Positions 12,383 through 13,283 of a stretch of DNA of 13,283 nt are shown here, piece after piece (position 1 is the first letter of the stretch; each line of letters starts with the position of its first letter). Position numbers and translations under genes: made by a program. Source of the stretch: JBBUEO01 sp038056915 (lineage in GTDB: Bacteria; Patescibacteriota; UBA1384; UBA12157; JAENIV01); assembly GCA_038056915.1 (NCBI GenBank), contig JBBUEO010000038.1:1-13283 (forward strand). The letters run 5' to 3'. The notes beneath the pieces were generated by a model. The model saw nothing but the letters and a program-made list of their open reading frames with translations. It did not search any database and was not told the origin of the DNA.

Positions 12383-12413
12383 AGAGTTTAGAATTTAGAA
12401 ATTGGAGGAAAAG

Positions 12414-13283
12414 TTGGCTAAATTAAGACAAAATATCGTTACCGGCAAATGGGTAGTGATTGCCCCGGAAAGGGCCAAAAGGCCCGAAGATTTTGTGATG
12501 GCGGCGGCGCCCAAACGCCATCTTGACGGGAAATGCCCTTTTTGTTTAACTAATCCCGAGAGCGCTTATAAATTTAGTATTAAAGAAGCGGAGACAAAAC
12601 GCATCTATACCATTCCCAATAAATATCCGGCTTTCCAAGATGACAAGGATGTAATTACCGAAAGCGGGGAATTATATTTTTCCACCAAATCTTTAGGCGG
12701 CCATGAAGTCATTATCGTCAAAGACCACGGAACCGAAATTTACGAAGGGGGTTGGGAGCTTTTAGATGAGTTATTAAGCGTTTATCAAAACCGCTATCAA
12801 TATTTTCAAAAGAATCCAATTGTCGAATACGCCATGCCGATTCACAACTTGGGCCCCGAGGCGGCGGCTTCGATTGAACATCCTCATTCGCAGTTTTTTG
12901 CTTCCTCAATTATCCCTAATTTGATTGAAGAAGAATTAGTCGGCTCGAAAAAATATTTTGACGAAAAAAAGAAATGTGTTTTTTGTGCGATGATCGAAGA
13001 GGAGAAAAAACAGCAAGTTAGAGTAGTGGCTGAGAATAATGATTTTATTGTATTTACTTTTTTTGCCGCTCGTTTTCCTTTTGAGATGTGGCTATTGCCC
13101 AAAAAACATCAAGGTTTTTTTGAAGATATTTCCCAGGGTGAAAGAGAAAATATGGCGAAAATTATTTACGATGTTTTAGGCAGGCTCAATCAAACTTTAA
13201 AATTTCCGCCTTTTAACTGGTGGATTCATACTGGACCAACTAAAAGAGATCATCTTGGCGAATGTTTCCACTGGCATATGGAA
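12414..13283 (+). CDS. galT: Galactose-1-phosphate uridylyltransferase family (GalT), 3' end cut by the window
   Basis: GalT swaps UMP between UDP-glucose and galactose-1-phosphate (Leloir pathway). The first 290 codons are present and the frame is open to the last base; the family is about 330-350 residues. The first half has CPFC (41-44), GGHEVII (95-101) and the active site EHPHSQ, where H158 is the expected nucleophile and H156 a metal ligand. The second half has another CVFC (188-191), then WWIHTGP and HWHME at the very end, the HxHxE of the second HIT-like domain. The start is an unusual TTG, decided by GGAGG (12404-12408) 5 nt ahead and by the N-terminal sequence LRQNIVTGKWVVIAPERAKRP, typical of GalT. 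In these small genomes the nucleotidyl acceptor may be another sugar phosphate. Confidence 0.85.
   Translation, partial: MAKLRQNIVTGKWVVIAPERAKRPEDFVMAAAPKRHLDGKCPFCLTNPESAYKFSIKEAETKRIYTIPNKYPAFQDDKDVITESGELYFSTKSLGGHEVIIVKDHGTEIYEGGWELLDELLSVYQNRYQYFQKNPIVEYAMPIHNLGPEAAASIEHPHSQFFASSIIPNLIEEELVGSKKYFDEKKKCVFCAMIEEEKKQQVRVVAENNDFIVFTFFAARFPFEMWLLPKKHQGFFEDISQGERENMAKIIYDVLGRLNQTLKFPPFNWWIHTGPTKRDHLGECFHWHME

Overview
The window looks like a piece of a small, AT-rich bacterial genome, most likely from the Candidate Phyla Radiation (Patescibacteria). The clues are inferred from content: a very short DnaJ and GrpE, ComEC split into a channel protein and a separate metallo-beta-lactamase-fold protein, a TrpR-like YerC-type regulator, a thioredoxin-CcdA fusion, and several genes without a Shine-Dalgarno sequence. 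UGA is used as an ordinary stop (yebC, ruvC), which argues against the Gracilibacteria/Absconditabacteria code. Two runs of exactly 100 N (3307-3406 and 5604-5703) mark scaffold gaps, so this is a draft assembly, and both gaps interrupt genes.

Layout. 1-230: a minus-strand tRNA-Lys(UUU) with its terminator and promoter. 240-3530, plus strand: a TrpR-like regulator flanked by related operator-like sequences, a SAM methyltransferase, a thioredoxin-CcdA membrane protein, and PlsY running into what looks like a polyprenol/diacylglycerol-kinase-like tail across a gap. 3530-7270, minus strand: a three-gene chaperone region read as 168-aa membrane protein, dnaK, dnaJ, 174-aa membrane protein. Its intergenic DNA is unusually structured. 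7428-8172: a REP-type (RAYT) transposase element with hairpin ends. 8187-8651, minus: grpE. From 8678 to the end, plus strand: comEC N-part, comEC-like MBL hydrolase, yebC, ruvC and the first 290 codons of a galT.

How it fits together. GrpE, DnaK and DnaJ form one chaperone machine. Here grpE is cut off from dnaK by the transposase element and an unrelated GC-richer membrane gene, and each of grpE, dnaK and dnaJ has its own recognisable sigma70-type promoter. The dnaK promoter carries a perfect 18-bp palindrome across its spacer and -10, a plausible repressor site. dnaK and the 174-aa membrane gene share a two-hairpin 5' leader ending in the same SD-proximal stem, which suggests common post-transcriptional control. 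One module of that leader recurs upstream of the dnaK promoter with compensatory base changes in its stems. This is the most promising candidate for an undescribed element in the window: a structured RNA family or a structured repeat. yebC and ruvC overlap by 4 nt and form the usual translation-factor/Holliday-resolvase pair. The two ComEC parts overlap by 20 nt and would together make the DNA-uptake channel and its extracytoplasmic MBL domain.
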